Below are positions 17,480-25,777 of a stretch of 64,000 nt of DNA, in pieces. Source of the stretch: Chlamydiia bacterium. Lineage in GTDB: Bacteria; Chlamydiota; Chlamydiia; Chlamydiales; Simkaniaceae. Both the position numbers and the translations under genes were made by a program. The stretch's first letter is position 1. The number at the start of each line of letters is the position of its first letter. The stretch spans positions 186,001 through 250,000 of the forward strand of contig JAJACH010000002.1 of assembly GCA_022601645.1 (NCBI GenBank), given 5' to 3'. The notes beneath the pieces are model-generated. The model saw only the letters and a list, made by a program, of their open reading frames with translations, ran no database searches and was not told where the DNA came from.

Positions 17480-18553
17480 CTACGCAGGTACTTCTGAAGG
17501 CAAACCAGGGATTAGATGTTCCTCTAAGTGGGTGATCATGTCTTCAAACTTCATGAATAGTGCCCGCTCAAGCTCTTCCATTGTTGCAGGATTTGATCCC
17601 TTCAAACGCCTGTAGGTCTCAACGTCTTTGACAAAGACATGTTTAAAGGTATCCACGTGAAGTCTCTCAATGACTGCATCTGTGACAGCAGCGCAATTCT
17701 CTGCCTTCTCTAGGAAGAAGTTAAAACGACTTAGATCAAAAATTTCTGGATTCCTCTTTAAATCTAAGCTCATCTGCATGACTAAACGATCCGTTAATTC
17801 CTCGTCGGTGATGAGTTCTCTTTGAGCAACCGTCCAGCTCCCATCATAAAATACCTCGTGAGACTCGTAGGAGAAAACGGCAAAACCTCGACCTGGTAGA
17901 TCTTCTGATAGCTCTTTTGTAAGACTTGGGCCCGTTATTTCATAGGTCTCTTTCACATGTTTAATTGTAGGGTAGCTAGAAAGTGCGTCATCTTGTTTTC
18001 TAAGCCAGCGCCTTTCAACAGTTTCAAGTGCTTCAACCGATGCAGCTCGCCCAAAATAGGTTACGTCATTCGTCGCTTTGAACTTAGGGGAAATCATGAT
18101 CTTTCCCTCTGCCCCAGCAAGACGAACAGCCTTTCGAAAAGAAGGGAACTGGTCACATCGAACGCTTTCAATGTCACAATCCAAATAAAGCAGATTTGAT
18201 AAATAGTAGCGTGCTAAGTCACTAATGGCCGCAAAGTGAGGTGGTAGTGTTCTTCTATAGTGGTTTACCTTGGAGGTGATTGGTGCCCCTTCTAGCGCGC
18301 TCGTACAGTCAATCCAGTGAATGTTTCGATCATAGCACCAAGGTTGCTGGGAAGGTTGATCTGAGAGCAGGAAAAACGTTGTAAAGCCAGCATCTTTTAG
18401 CTGCTTCATCACCTGTTCTATACATGCTGCGCGTTTAGGGGGAAGTGTGTTAGGTCCTATCCAAATCCAGTAAGCGGCTTTGAAATCGGATGATGCTCTC
18501 GCTTCTTGAAAACACGCCCATGATGTCGCTGGATTAATTTCACTTGTTGCCAT
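17480..18553 (-). CDS. TcdB/GT44-type glycosyltransferase, effector-like
   Basis: A 357-residue protein without signal peptide. The fold signature of the clostridial-toxin glycosyltransferase group is visible: AYWIWIGP near residue 27 (sugar-nucleotide-stacking Trp region), then AAISDLARYYLSNLLYLDCDIE at residues 108-129. In that segment Ser111/Asp112/Arg115 match the SDxxR nucleotide-sugar-binding motif and Asp125-Cys-Asp127 is the metal-binding DxD. Members modify host GTPases or other proteins with glucose or GlcNAc; many are secreted effectors of intracellular bacteria. It sits beside a sialidase-like gene and kinase genes, supporting a host-interaction island. Target and donor are unknown. 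Confidence 0.65.
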   Translation of the reverse strand: MATSEINPATSWACFQEARASSDFKAAYWIWIGPNTLPPKRAACIEQVMKQLKDAGFTTFFLLSDQPSQQPWCYDRNIHWIDCTSALEGAPITSKVNHYRRTLPPHFAAISDLARYYLSNLLYLDCDIESVRCDQFPSFRKAVRLAGAEGKIMISPKFKATNDVTYFGRAASVEALETVERRWLRKQDDALSSYPTIKHVKETYEITGPSLTKELSEDLPGRGFAVFSYESHEVFYDGSWTVAQRELITDEELTDRLVMQMSLDLKRNPEIFDLSRFNFFLEKAENCAAVTDAVIERLHVDTFKHVFVKDVETYRRLKGSNPATMEELERALFMKFEDMITHLEEHLIPGLPSEVPA

Positions 18554-18578
18554 TAAACCTCTCTCTATTGAGGTTTAA
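18553..18578 (-). promoter_or_regulatory. Hairpin sequestering the ribosome-binding site
   Basis: Nine-base perfect arms (TTAAACCTC and GAGGTTTAA, eight-base loop) lie directly before the GT44-like start codon. On the coding strand the downstream arm contains the GAGAGG Shine-Dalgarno and reaches the A of the ATG, so the folded RNA hides the ribosome site. There is no T-run, making a terminator unlikely. Translational control, for example by temperature or a regulator, is a hypothesis. Confidence 0.45.
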
Positions 18579-18612
18579 TAATACACTTAATGTTGATTAA
18601 TTTCAACTAAAG

Positions 18613-19152
18613 TTAAGTCTTACTAAGAATCATTTGGAGAAACTTTTGGTGCTTTTCGGCTTGGGTTGGATGACCCATGATATCGAAATAGTGGTGCCAA
18701 AGCTGATGGAATGTCATCACTTCTTCGATGTAGAAGAGTTTGCGCTCGGGAAAGACGCCTTTTAGGACTTCGGTGTCCTCAAAATAGGCGGCAAACTTTT
18801 CGTATTCGGTGTTCTTGAGAAGACGGCCGGCGTAGAGACAACGCGTTAAGGTTTCGTTTGAATGATCCTTTAAAAGTTTTTGAAAGCAAACATCGGAGCG
18901 ACGATTCGCTTCAAGATCGTCAAGCGCGTTAATCTCAACAAAGCTTGCGTAGATGCTTTTGGGGTACTGCTCTTTAAGTGCGGTGATATCGCCAATGGTT
19001 GTGGCATCGATCTCTGTTCGCAGTTTTTGAAGGAGTGCGACTTTCTCGCTTGGCATGGCAAAGATTTTTTTAGGGCGCAGGTCTAGGCAGATCACCTGCT
19101 TGGCTTTGTGTGTTTTGTTTTTCCAAGAGCATTCGACTTCAATTTGCATCAT
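18613..19152 (-). CDS. Hypothetical protein, 179 residues
   Basis: Not recognised. The protein begins with a beta-rich stretch (QIEVECSWKNKTHKAKQVICLDLRPKKIFAMP) and continues as mostly charged helices (EKVALLQKLRTEI, ANRRSDVCFQKLLKDH, EYEKFAAYFEDTE), ending in an aromatic/His-rich segment with HQLWHHYFDIMGH. There is no signal peptide or membrane segment. It lies 18 bases downstream of the sialidase-like gene and upstream of the GT44-like gene on the same strand, so it probably belongs to the same transcription unit. Composition looks like an ordinary cytoplasmic protein. Confidence 0.7.
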   Translation of the reverse strand: MMQIEVECSWKNKTHKAKQVICLDLRPKKIFAMPSEKVALLQKLRTEIDATTIGDITALKEQYPKSIYASFVEINALDDLEANRRSDVCFQKLLKDHSNETLTRCLYAGRLLKNTEYEKFAAYFEDTEVLKGVFPERKLFYIEEVMTFHQLWHHYFDIMGHPTQAEKHQKFLQMILSKT

Positions 19153-19170
19153 GCGGGCAGTTTAACGGAA

Positions 19171-20073
19171 TCAGACATTGAGGAGAACCTCTTTGATTTT
19201 GGTGAGTTGCCAGGAATAGGCGATCATCACTTGTCCGCTTTTAAGCTGAATCACTGATGGGTAGGAGAATTCACCCTCCTCGACTTCTAAAACAGAGTGA
19301 GGGGTCCAGGTGGTTCCCTCATCGCTTGAGAGGGCCACGTTGAGCGGTGAGCGCTCCTCGGATGAGTGGTTGTAGGCCATAAGGAGACGTCCGTCGGTTA
19401 AGCGGATGGCTTCGATGCTTGAGTTGGGGTTAGGCACGTCAGTGAGCTCAACTGGTGACCAGGTGTATCCCCCATCTTTTGAAAGGCTTTTGGCGATAAA
19501 CTTCGCAGCTTTTGTTCGAGCAAGTAACAAGATGGATCCATCTGCTAATTGGGTTAGTGAAGGTTGGATCATGCCAAAATGCGTGTCGGGAAGGTTGATC
19601 GGCAAGCTGCGCTCAAAGCTTTTACCGCGATCACGCGTCCACTCGACAAAGCACCCCCACCGCTGGTAGCTCTCTACAGATGTGCCGCAAAGGAGTGTAT
19701 CATCGATCAGGAGCGGATGGTTTTTTACAGGCCCCATAATGCCAGCGGGCAGCGTTTCAAGTTCGCTCCACGTTTTTCCCTCATCTTTTGAGCGCATCAG
19801 GCATCCCGACCACGACTGGGTTGAGAGTCCCACCTTAAAAAAAAGGAGGATTTCGCCGTCCGGATACTGAAAGAGGACAGGGTTCCAGCAAGGGCGTCCT
19901 TTTGGCTCGTGGTAGACAGGTCTTGGCTTATCCCATATGCCGTTTGAAAAGCGATCGCAGAAAATTCCCACACCTTCAGCCCCCTCTTCCTCCCCAGCAA
20001 AAAAGGCGCAAAGCACATTTCCATGAGAGGTTTCAATGATGGAGGGCGCATGACAGCTTTTAAATGGCAACAT
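19171..20073 (-). CDS. BNR-repeat sialidase-like protein
   Basis: A 300-residue six-bladed beta-propeller candidate. Asp-boxes of the SxDxGxTW type appear as SKDEGKTW, SKDGGYTW and SSDEGTTW, with a degenerate TRDRGKSF. The opening SCHAPSIIETSHGNVLCAFF and EGAEGVGIF match the bacterial 'CHASTI' subgroup of sialidase-like propellers rather than the FRIP-type neuraminidases. No signal peptide is seen; a TAA two codons before the ATG fixes the start. It starts shortly after the kinase gene stop on the same strand. It may act on sialic-acid or other sugar termini, but the subgroup is mostly uncharacterised. Substrate is therefore uncertain. Confidence 0.7.
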   Translation of the reverse strand: MLPFKSCHAPSIIETSHGNVLCAFFAGEEEGAEGVGIFCDRFSNGIWDKPRPVYHEPKGRPCWNPVLFQYPDGEILLFFKVGLSTQSWSGCLMRSKDEGKTWSELETLPAGIMGPVKNHPLLIDDTLLCGTSVESYQRWGCFVEWTRDRGKSFERSLPINLPDTHFGMIQPSLTQLADGSILLLARTKAAKFIAKSLSKDGGYTWSPVELTDVPNPNSSIEAIRLTDGRLLMAYNHSSEERSPLNVALSSDEGTTWTPHSVLEVEEGEFSYPSVIQLKSGQVMIAYSWQLTKIKEVLLNV

Positions 20074-20090
20074 GCATTACATGTATGCAC

Positions 20091-21095
20091 CTACTTTCCT
20101 GTTTTGACAAGTTCTTTAAGCTCGTCCATGGCGATCATTACCTTATCTGGAGTGGGTCGCACTATTAAATCTACGCTTATTAATTTTCTTAGTATCGCCT
20201 TGAATTTGCTATCACAAATTGCCCGGAGACTCGTATCTTGTATCATTCGAACATAAAATTCTGTGGCAACCTTTCCTAAAGCATAATAGTCGCTGACAGG
20301 TAATTGCAGACCGTATTCTTTTGTTTCAGGTCCCCAGTAAAGCTTTGTTCCCATGAGTTTTTGGGGGATAGATGCTAAAGGGCACCGATCGTCTAGGTCA
20401 ATGAGTCGTGCCCGATGATTTTCACTCAGCAAAATGTTTTCGGGTTTAATATCACGATGGTAAAAGCCCCTTTGGTTTAACTCATATAATCCTTCAGCGA
20501 TATCTTTGATAATCTGAAAACATGCCACCGCCCTTTGAACAGGATCCTTGATCGCTTCATACTGTTTTCCTTCGAGATAAATAAAGCCATCTACGCTGTG
20601 CTCGTAGACTAGATCTGGTGTTTTCCCTTTACGCTCAATAGGTGTTGGTGTGGGAAGGAGACGATCGTGGTATAATTCTTTGTTCATCCGGTCATTGACG
20701 CGCTCTTTTGTTAAGGGGCTTCCCCTGCGCTCCTTGCGCAACTTAAGCAAATCAACCCTTGAAATTTCACATCCACTTCCCTTCCACTCAGCCTTAAACC
20801 ATGGGATAGACCTAAAGTTTTTACCCTCAGCGACAGGCAATTCCATGTCAGAAGGACGATTAATAAAAGCGACTTCTTCATTTATCACAACAAAGCGGCG
20901 TTTCTTTGTCCCCACTTGAAGCTCAGTATAACCTGGCGTATCTAAGTGCGAGATCACATCTAGCGCTACTTCTGTTAAGTGTTTTTTTGTTAACTCATCC
21001 GCGTCCTTTGGAAACGAGATGTTTGGATCTTTAAATGAAGTTGACCCCGTGGAACAACGGTCATAATATTTTTGAACCGGCGATGGTGCTGCCAT
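20091..21095 (-). CDS. Divergent Hanks-type protein kinase (K2)
   Basis: A 334-residue protein whose second half is a Ser/Thr kinase C-lobe. The catalytic loop YHRDIKPEN is at residues 212-220 (Asp215, Asn220), the metal-binding DFG equivalent reads DLD (233-235), and GPET stands for APE. DYYALGK corresponds to subdomain IX. The N-lobe is unusual: the Gly-rich loop and VAIK lysine cannot be assigned with confidence. An N-terminal motif STGSTSFKDPNI is shared with the sister kinase K1. AGGGGGG precedes the ATG. The kinase follows an A-type protein gene, repeating the arrangement A-K seen upstream. A secreted kinase acting on host proteins is plausible but not shown. Confidence 0.8.
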   Translation of the reverse strand: MAAPSPVQKYYDRCSTGSTSFKDPNISFPKDADELTKKHLTEVALDVISHLDTPGYTELQVGTKKRRFVVINEEVAFINRPSDMELPVAEGKNFRSIPWFKAEWKGSGCEISRVDLLKLRKERRGSPLTKERVNDRMNKELYHDRLLPTPTPIERKGKTPDLVYEHSVDGFIYLEGKQYEAIKDPVQRAVACFQIIKDIAEGLYELNQRGFYHRDIKPENILLSENHRARLIDLDDRCPLASIPQKLMGTKLYWGPETKEYGLQLPVSDYYALGKVATEFYVRMIQDTSLRAICDSKFKAILRKLISVDLIVRPTPDKVMIAMDELKELVKTGK

Positions 21096-21159
21096 ATTCC
21101 CCCCTAATTTTGAGGAAATGATAGCGTTTTCACCCTTAAAAGTCTAGGGAATGCAGGGG

Positions 21160-21897
21160 TTATTTTCCCGCAAATTCACTCTTAAATTCTGTGCATTTTT
21201 CAGAAAATTCAGGAGAGCGGATTGTCTCAACTATTTTTTTAAAGTGCATTTTTGCAACGCGATCTATGATTGCTTCCATATGAGCGATATCTGTGTATTC
21301 GACCTCAAAATCATCTTCTTCAAACAGAGTGGGATCAAGATGTGTAATCCTCAGGACTCGCTCAGCTGCAACATTTGATTTAGGTAGGCGACCAAGGCCT
21401 CCGTAAGAGTCATAAGAAACATCTGATGCTCTGTATATGTCTGTAAAGACAAGCATAAAACGGCACTCGGTTTCTACGGCCATTTTTAGAGACATTCTTC
21501 CTTTTAAAGTATGTTGCTGTAGGTCCATTCCAACGGAAAAGCGGACAAACTTAAAGATCGCTTTTGTGTACTCATCAATAAGACCTGCTGTCTCTGGAGC
21601 CTCTTCTCTGACTTTTTGATCGAGACCTTTGAATTTATCAGGAGCTTTTGGTGAGGAGGGTTCTTTAGAATCGACTAAGAATCCATCCACGAAAGAAAAT
21701 TCTCCTTTAAATGCTTCCAAGTGATGGGCATCGCCTGGAATAAACGATAGATTGAGTGCACATCCCTGGAAAACTCCCCTAGTTGCGTCAGCTGCCGCGT
21801 GCGCTTCTGAAGAGACGTGCCTAAGGCCGATTGTTGGACCGCTTCCAATTGTTAGAATATCACTTCCTGTAAAATCGCTAGAGCTAAGAACTGCCAT
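21160..21897 (-). CDS. Kinase-associated unknown protein, copy A2
   Basis: Not a recognised family. The 245-residue product is a paralogue of the 223-residue protein encoded at 23619-24290. Shared segments are SDILTI, VGLRHISS, GCALNLSFxPG, a conserved FMLVF strand, GGLGRxPK, ERVL, and a nearly identical C-terminal helix FxKxVETIRSPEFxxKCTxF. No signal peptide or membrane segment is present. Each copy lies upstream of a kinase gene (with a degenerate kinase between in the other case), so the pair looks like a duplicated A-kinase module. Role as substrate, chaperone or adaptor of the kinase is possible; none is shown. AAGGTGG precedes the ATG. Confidence 0.75.
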   Translation of the reverse strand: MAVLSSSDFTGSDILTIGSGPTIGLRHVSSEAHAAADATRGVFQGCALNLSFIPGDAHHLEAFKGEFSFVDGFLVDSKEPSSPKAPDKFKGLDQKVREEAPETAGLIDEYTKAIFKFVRFSVGMDLQQHTLKGRMSLKMAVETECRFMLVFTDIYRASDVSYDSYGGLGRLPKSNVAAERVLRITHLDPTLFEEDDFEVEYTDIAHMEAIIDRVAKMHFKKIVETIRSPEFSEKCTEFKSEFAGK

Positions 21898-21935
21898 ATT
21901 CCACCTTCTTTTTGAGTAAAATTATAAAAGAAAAA

Positions 21936-23024
21936 TTATTTACAATCCACACAAAAACTTTTTTTAATTTTATTAAGTTTTTCGATCAGTATACATGGTT
22001 GCATTCGCTTTTCGGGTGTTTTATGCATTAGCTCTTTGATCAGTGTGTCATACTCTTGAATCGTAACGCCTAGCACCTTTCCAAAGTAGCCAAGAACCTT
22101 ACCAAGGGCGTAGTAATCGCCATATTTGGTTTGTGTTTCTTTGCTGGTTGTTTCAGGGGGAAGGTAGCCGTCTGTTCGGACAAACGTCTCTCCAACGGAG
22201 CCAATTTTCACGCAGTCATCGAGATCAATCAGTCGAGCCCCAAAACTCCAATCTTTTCTTTGGAAAATCAAAATATTTTGAGGTTTAATATCTCGATGAT
22301 AGTACCCCAACTTGTTAAGCTCTGCTAATCCTTCTGCAACTTCAATGAGAATTTGCAACAAAGCGCTCACTCTTTGATTGGGGTTTTCCAATCCTCGATA
22401 CATTCCTTCTTTGAGAAATATACCAGCGCTTACTGAATAGGCGTAGATCTCTACAGGAGGTTTACCAATTTTTGGAACGATGTTTTCAACTTCAGGCAAA
22501 AGTCGCTCGTGATAGAATTCTTTTGGAAGCGCCTTACGCTCTTTTAAGATCTTTTCGAGTTTTTCAGAGGAGCGCAGCCTTTTTTGGGGTTTAAGACCGA
22601 CTTTACGCTCAATAAACCAACCAGTATCTGTTTTAACTGCTCTAAACCATGGGAGCGAGCGGAAATTCCTCCCCGCACCTCGGGAGAAAGTGCAGTTGTG
22701 TGGTCGGTTAATTAAGATAGTTTCATTGTTTTTCTTATAGAAGTATGTTTTCTTTGTGTTATTTTCTTGCTTGAATAAACTGTCGGGTTTGGCGGTATTT
22801 GCTTCGGTAACCGCATCTGACAAGTATGAATGTAAACTTTCCCCAATCAGCGGTGAGTAGGTGATATTCAGCTCTTTAAGGGATGTTGAGCCGGTGGATG
22901 CAGGATAGAGGTGTGAGGGAAGGTGATTTCCTCCCCCACCACCTATGACAACCTCTACATCATCTTCGGATGTGTTTGATCCATCAGACCCACCAAATAG
23001 CTTTCTTCCATTAATTGCAGCCAT
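21936..23024 (-). CDS. Divergent Hanks-type protein kinase (K1)
   Basis: A 362-residue kinase from the preferred start at 23024; the ORF extends twenty codons further upstream but that would run deep into the preceding gene. Catalytic loop YHRDIKPQN is at residues 242-250, and the DFG equivalent is DLD (267-269), as in K2. YLPPET stands for the APE motif, DYYALGKVLG for subdomain IX. An acidic and glycine-rich head (residues 11-35) precedes the shared STGSTSLKELNI motif. GRNFRSLPWF is also common to both kinases. The start overlaps the degenerate-kinase gene by 14 bases, implying coupled translation. Product is probably an active kinase; target unknown. Confidence 0.8.
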   Translation of the reverse strand: MAAINGRKLFGGSDGSNTSEDDVEVVIGGGGGNHLPSHLYPASTGSTSLKELNITYSPLIGESLHSYLSDAVTEANTAKPDSLFKQENNTKKTYFYKKNNETILINRPHNCTFSRGAGRNFRSLPWFRAVKTDTGWFIERKVGLKPQKRLRSSEKLEKILKERKALPKEFYHERLLPEVENIVPKIGKPPVEIYAYSVSAGIFLKEGMYRGLENPNQRVSALLQILIEVAEGLAELNKLGYYHRDIKPQNILIFQRKDWSFGARLIDLDDCVKIGSVGETFVRTDGYLPPETTSKETQTKYGDYYALGKVLGYFGKVLGVTIQEYDTLIKELMHKTPEKRMQPCILIEKLNKIKKSFCVDCK

Positions 23025-23529
23025 CAGTCCCGTATTTCGCGTCCATTTTATCAAGTTGATCTGAAAGACGCGTAAAACGTCCATAAACCTCTAGACCACA
23101 AGGGCGGTTAAGAGCCTCTTCTTGAGTAAGCTTTGTTACGAGTTTATCAACGCATACACCAAGGGTTTTCTTACCAATGGGGAGATTACGCGCACTTTCA
23201 GTGAGGTGAGTGTTTGCTAGGTCCTCGATTGCTTTACCTAGTTGAGATCGCTCTGCGTACCGGCCGAAGTAGGCGGCTTCTTCATAGTTTTTATTTGGTT
23301 CACGCATAGGGGTAATCGAACGTCGATCGCCTTCAGAACTTCGTCTTCCATCGGGAGTTGATGTGGTTGAAATTGAAGCAAAGTATTTACCTGTTCTATT
23401 GAGATCAGCAACTTGTTTTGCTACATTTGTGACCTCACTCACAAAAAGCTTAGCGCTTTCGATATCGCTTAATTCTGGTGATGAATTGGTTGAAATTGGG
23501 ATAAACCCCGTATTTAATGCTGCTGCCAT
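23011..23529 (-). CDS. Degenerate kinase C-lobe (pseudokinase), 172 residues
   Basis: The protein can be aligned with the C-lobe of its neighbours. VSEVTNVAKQVADLNRTGKYF matches the helix-E segment LQILIEVAEGLAELNKLGYYH of K1. Where K1 has HRDIKPQN, this protein reads FASISTTS, so the catalytic Asp, Lys and Asn are all absent. FGRYAERSQLGKAI lies where DYYALGK is expected, and KLTQEEALNRPCGLEV resembles the subdomain XI Arg segment. No N-lobe is present. It is probably a non-catalytic kinase relative that could regulate K1, with which it overlaps by 14 bases. AGGGGG precedes its ATG. The homology is read by eye and is weaker than for K1/K2. Confidence 0.55.
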   Translation of the reverse strand: MAAALNTGFIPISTNSSPELSDIESAKLFVSEVTNVAKQVADLNRTGKYFASISTTSTPDGRRSSEGDRRSITPMREPNKNYEEAAYFGRYAERSQLGKAIEDLANTHLTESARNLPIGKKTLGVCVDKLVTKLTQEEALNRPCGLEVYGRFTRLSDQLDKMDAKYGTDGCN

Positions 23530-23618
23530 AAAGCCCCCTTTGTTTAGTTGAAATTATAATAGTTTGTTTATTATAAATAAACAACTTTATTAAAAACCTA
23601 ATCGTTAGAGGTTTGTGT

Positions 23619-24290
23619 TTATTTTCCCTCGGGATCAGCCGGAAATGCGGTGCATTTTGCGGCAAATTCTGGGGAGCGAATGGTTTCGACTACCTTGTCA
23701 AAGTGTTTTTCAGCTACAAGTCTAATAACTCCCCTAATGTCGCTTTTTTCGGCTTTATAATCTAATCCTTCAAAATCTGAGCGGGTTGGAGTTCGGATAG
23801 GAAGAACTCTTTCTGGGGGGTGGTAAGCTTTTGGAAAGCGACCCAGCCCACCGCAGCGATTTACATCTCGTGGGTTTTTTGCCCTAGGGAATACGAGCAT
23901 AAAGTGGCTTCCTGCATCTTCAACAACCGTTTTTATGGAGATTGTACCCCTTCCTGTGAGGGCACACGCATCACAACCTACCGAGTCGGTACATATAAAA
24001 TTAAAAACTGCTTGTGCGTAAGCATCTATTAAAATAGCTGCTGTAGAGTCCTTTTCAGCGACCTTTTTATCGAGGTATTTGAACTTTGCCGGATCGAGTT
24101 CCCCCTCTTTGACACGATATGAATTTTTTCCAGGATGGAAGGAGAGATTAAGTGCGCACCCACTCTTAACTCCCTCAGTTGCCTCTTTTTCAAGAGCCTC
24201 TTTTGAGGAGATGTGTCTTAAACCGACTGAGTTGGCACCTGCGATAGCGAGAATATCACTTTCAATAACAGTTAATCTTGTAACAGCCAC
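23619..24290 (-). CDS. Kinase-associated unknown protein, copy A1
   Basis: Paralogue of the product at 21160-21897 and likewise unrecognised. The start is GTG, three bases after AGAGGGG. The 223-residue product keeps the segments SDILAIAG, GLRHISS, GCALNLSFHPG, HFMLVF, GGLGRFPK, ERVLPI and VETIRSPEFAAKC. It has several cysteines absent from its sister (CTDSVGCDACALTG) that could bind metal. It is the first gene of the five-gene minus-strand run A1, pseudokinase, K1, A2, K2. The order suggests one A-K pair was duplicated in tandem and a kinase remnant was kept. Confidence 0.75.
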   Translation of the reverse strand: MAVTRLTVIESDILAIAGANSVGLRHISSKEALEKEATEGVKSGCALNLSFHPGKNSYRVKEGELDPAKFKYLDKKVAEKDSTAAILIDAYAQAVFNFICTDSVGCDACALTGRGTISIKTVVEDAGSHFMLVFPRAKNPRDVNRCGGLGRFPKAYHPPERVLPIRTPTRSDFEGLDYKAEKSDIRGVIRLVAEKHFDKVVETIRSPEFAAKCTAFPADPEGK

Positions 24291-24316
24291 ATTCCCCTCT
24301 ATTTATTTAAGGATTA

Positions 24317-24345
24317 ATTATATATAAATAGTTAATAAAATGAAA
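24317..24345 (-). promoter_or_regulatory. Possible promoter of the kinase island
   Basis: On the minus strand TATAAT is preceded, at 17 bases, by TTTCAT (only a fair -35). It lies 27 bases before the A1 start in a very AT-rich spacer. The -10 is perfect, the -35 weak, and AT-richness makes chance matches common. Confidence 0.35.
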
Positions 24346-24424
24346 TTCATATATTTAATTGTTATATTCCAGTAACTTAGGACGCCTATTGACAGGTATC
24401 AATAAAATCCTTTAACAAAGGGGT

Positions 24425-25777
24425 ATGGGTGGTGGCGACTTTAAGGCCGATCTTAGGGCTTTTTTAGGCAATATTCGGGAGCATTTGGCGATCCTTGTGA
24501 TCGTGATTTTGGCTTATGTGGGCAATTATGCCCTCAATCTCGTATTGGCGAATATGCTCTATCCTACTGATTATGGGGATATTGCGGTTGTATTACAGCT
24601 TTTAGTGATTTTTGCGCCGTTTGTTTTATTTGGAACAGAGCTCTCTGTGGTGCGTTTCTTGCCCAAGTATTTAGAGGATAAGGATTATCCGAAGGTACAA
24701 GGGTTCTTGCGCTGGGCTTTCGAGGTTTTTGTTGGCTTTACAGCATTGATTTTGCTTTTAAGTTCGATTTTGGTGTTCATCAGTATGATTGTGCAGGAGG
24801 AAGGAACGGCTTTTGCGCGCTGGCATATTTGGATTTATTCGATTTGGCTGATTCCCCTCTATGCCGTGACGATTGTTTTGGCGAATATCTTGCAGTCGCT
24901 CAAGAAATTTACCCTTAGTGCGTCGTTTGATGGGATGAAGGGGCATGCGTTAACGCTTTTAATGGCGGGAATGCTCTTTTTATTTTGGTGGATTGTGGGG
25001 TCACGTTGGATTGGGGTAGAAAGGCTCAGGTTTTTGGTGGTCTTTATCATGGCCTTAGCGATGATCATCATCGCAGGGGTTGAGGTTATCCTGTGTAAGC
25101 GGTATTTGCCTAAAGAAGTCTGGGAGGTTCATGCTGTTTTGGACCGAAAACATTGGTTCTCGATGTCGTTTAAGATGGTGACGTCGACGGTTGTTTTTGC
25201 GGGAATGATTTCAATGGCTTTTATCCTCTTAGAGTTGATTCATACCAAGGGGGGTGAAGTGGGGCATTTTGCCTCGGTTGTAACCATTGCATCTTCGATT
25301 ATGGTGATTGGTTGGGTGGTCGATATCCTTGTAAATCCAATCATTTATCCATCGATTGAATCGGGTGATATGAGTCATTTGCAATCAACGCTTAACTCGA
25401 CGAACTTTTTCAAAATCCTGCCTGGGATCATCTTCTTGCTCGTGATTGTCTTTTTTGGGAAGGATTTGCTGACCCATTTCGGGAAGGGATTTGTGAATGG
25501 GTATCCCTCGCTTATCGTGCTCGCGTGTGGGTTTTTAATCGGTCTTTGTTTCAATACGTCGGGGGCGCTACTTTTATATTCGCACCATCAGAAAGAGAAT
25601 CTCTTCATCTCATTGGGACAGTTGATCTTTCTCATTGTGGGAGACTTGATTTGCATTCCGCTCTTTGGACTCTTTGGAGCGGCTGCTGTGCTGGCGGTGT
25701 CGATTGTGCTCTCATCCCTTGCTCAGGCGCATTTAGTGCGTAAGCACCTCAAGATTAAAACATTTTTCTTTTTATAG
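24425..25777 (+). CDS. Polysaccharide/lipid-linked sugar flippase (MOP superfamily, Wzx-like)
   Basis: A 450-residue integral membrane protein with about 12-14 hydrophobic segments. The first segment is followed by NLVLANMLYPTDYGDIAVVLQL and FGTELSVVRFLPKY, the classical start of oligosaccharide flippases (polysaccharide biosynthesis protein family). It would move lipid-linked saccharides across the inner membrane. AAAGGGG lies very close to the ATG, an unusually short spacing. The + strand becomes clearly G/T-rich from here on. The end overlaps the convergent GNAT gene by six bases. Substrate unknown. Confidence 0.8.
   Translation: MGGGDFKADLRAFLGNIREHLAILVIVILAYVGNYALNLVLANMLYPTDYGDIAVVLQLLVIFAPFVLFGTELSVVRFLPKYLEDKDYPKVQGFLRWAFEVFVGFTALILLLSSILVFISMIVQEEGTAFARWHIWIYSIWLIPLYAVTIVLANILQSLKKFTLSASFDGMKGHALTLLMAGMLFLFWWIVGSRWIGVERLRFLVVFIMALAMIIIAGVEVILCKRYLPKEVWEVHAVLDRKHWFSMSFKMVTSTVVFAGMISMAFILLELIHTKGGEVGHFASVVTIASSIMVIGWVVDILVNPIIYPSIESGDMSHLQSTLNSTNFFKILPGIIFLLVIVFFGKDLLTHFGKGFVNGYPSLIVLACGFLIGLCFNTSGALLLYSHHQKENLFISLGQLIFLIVGDLICIPLFGLFGAAAVLAVSIVLSSLAQAHLVRKHLKIKTFFFL

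Noticed and set aside
18553..18578. Hairpin before the GT44-like gene as an intrinsic terminator of the upstream gene
   Set aside because: No T-run follows the stem; the position over the ribosome site favours a translational role.
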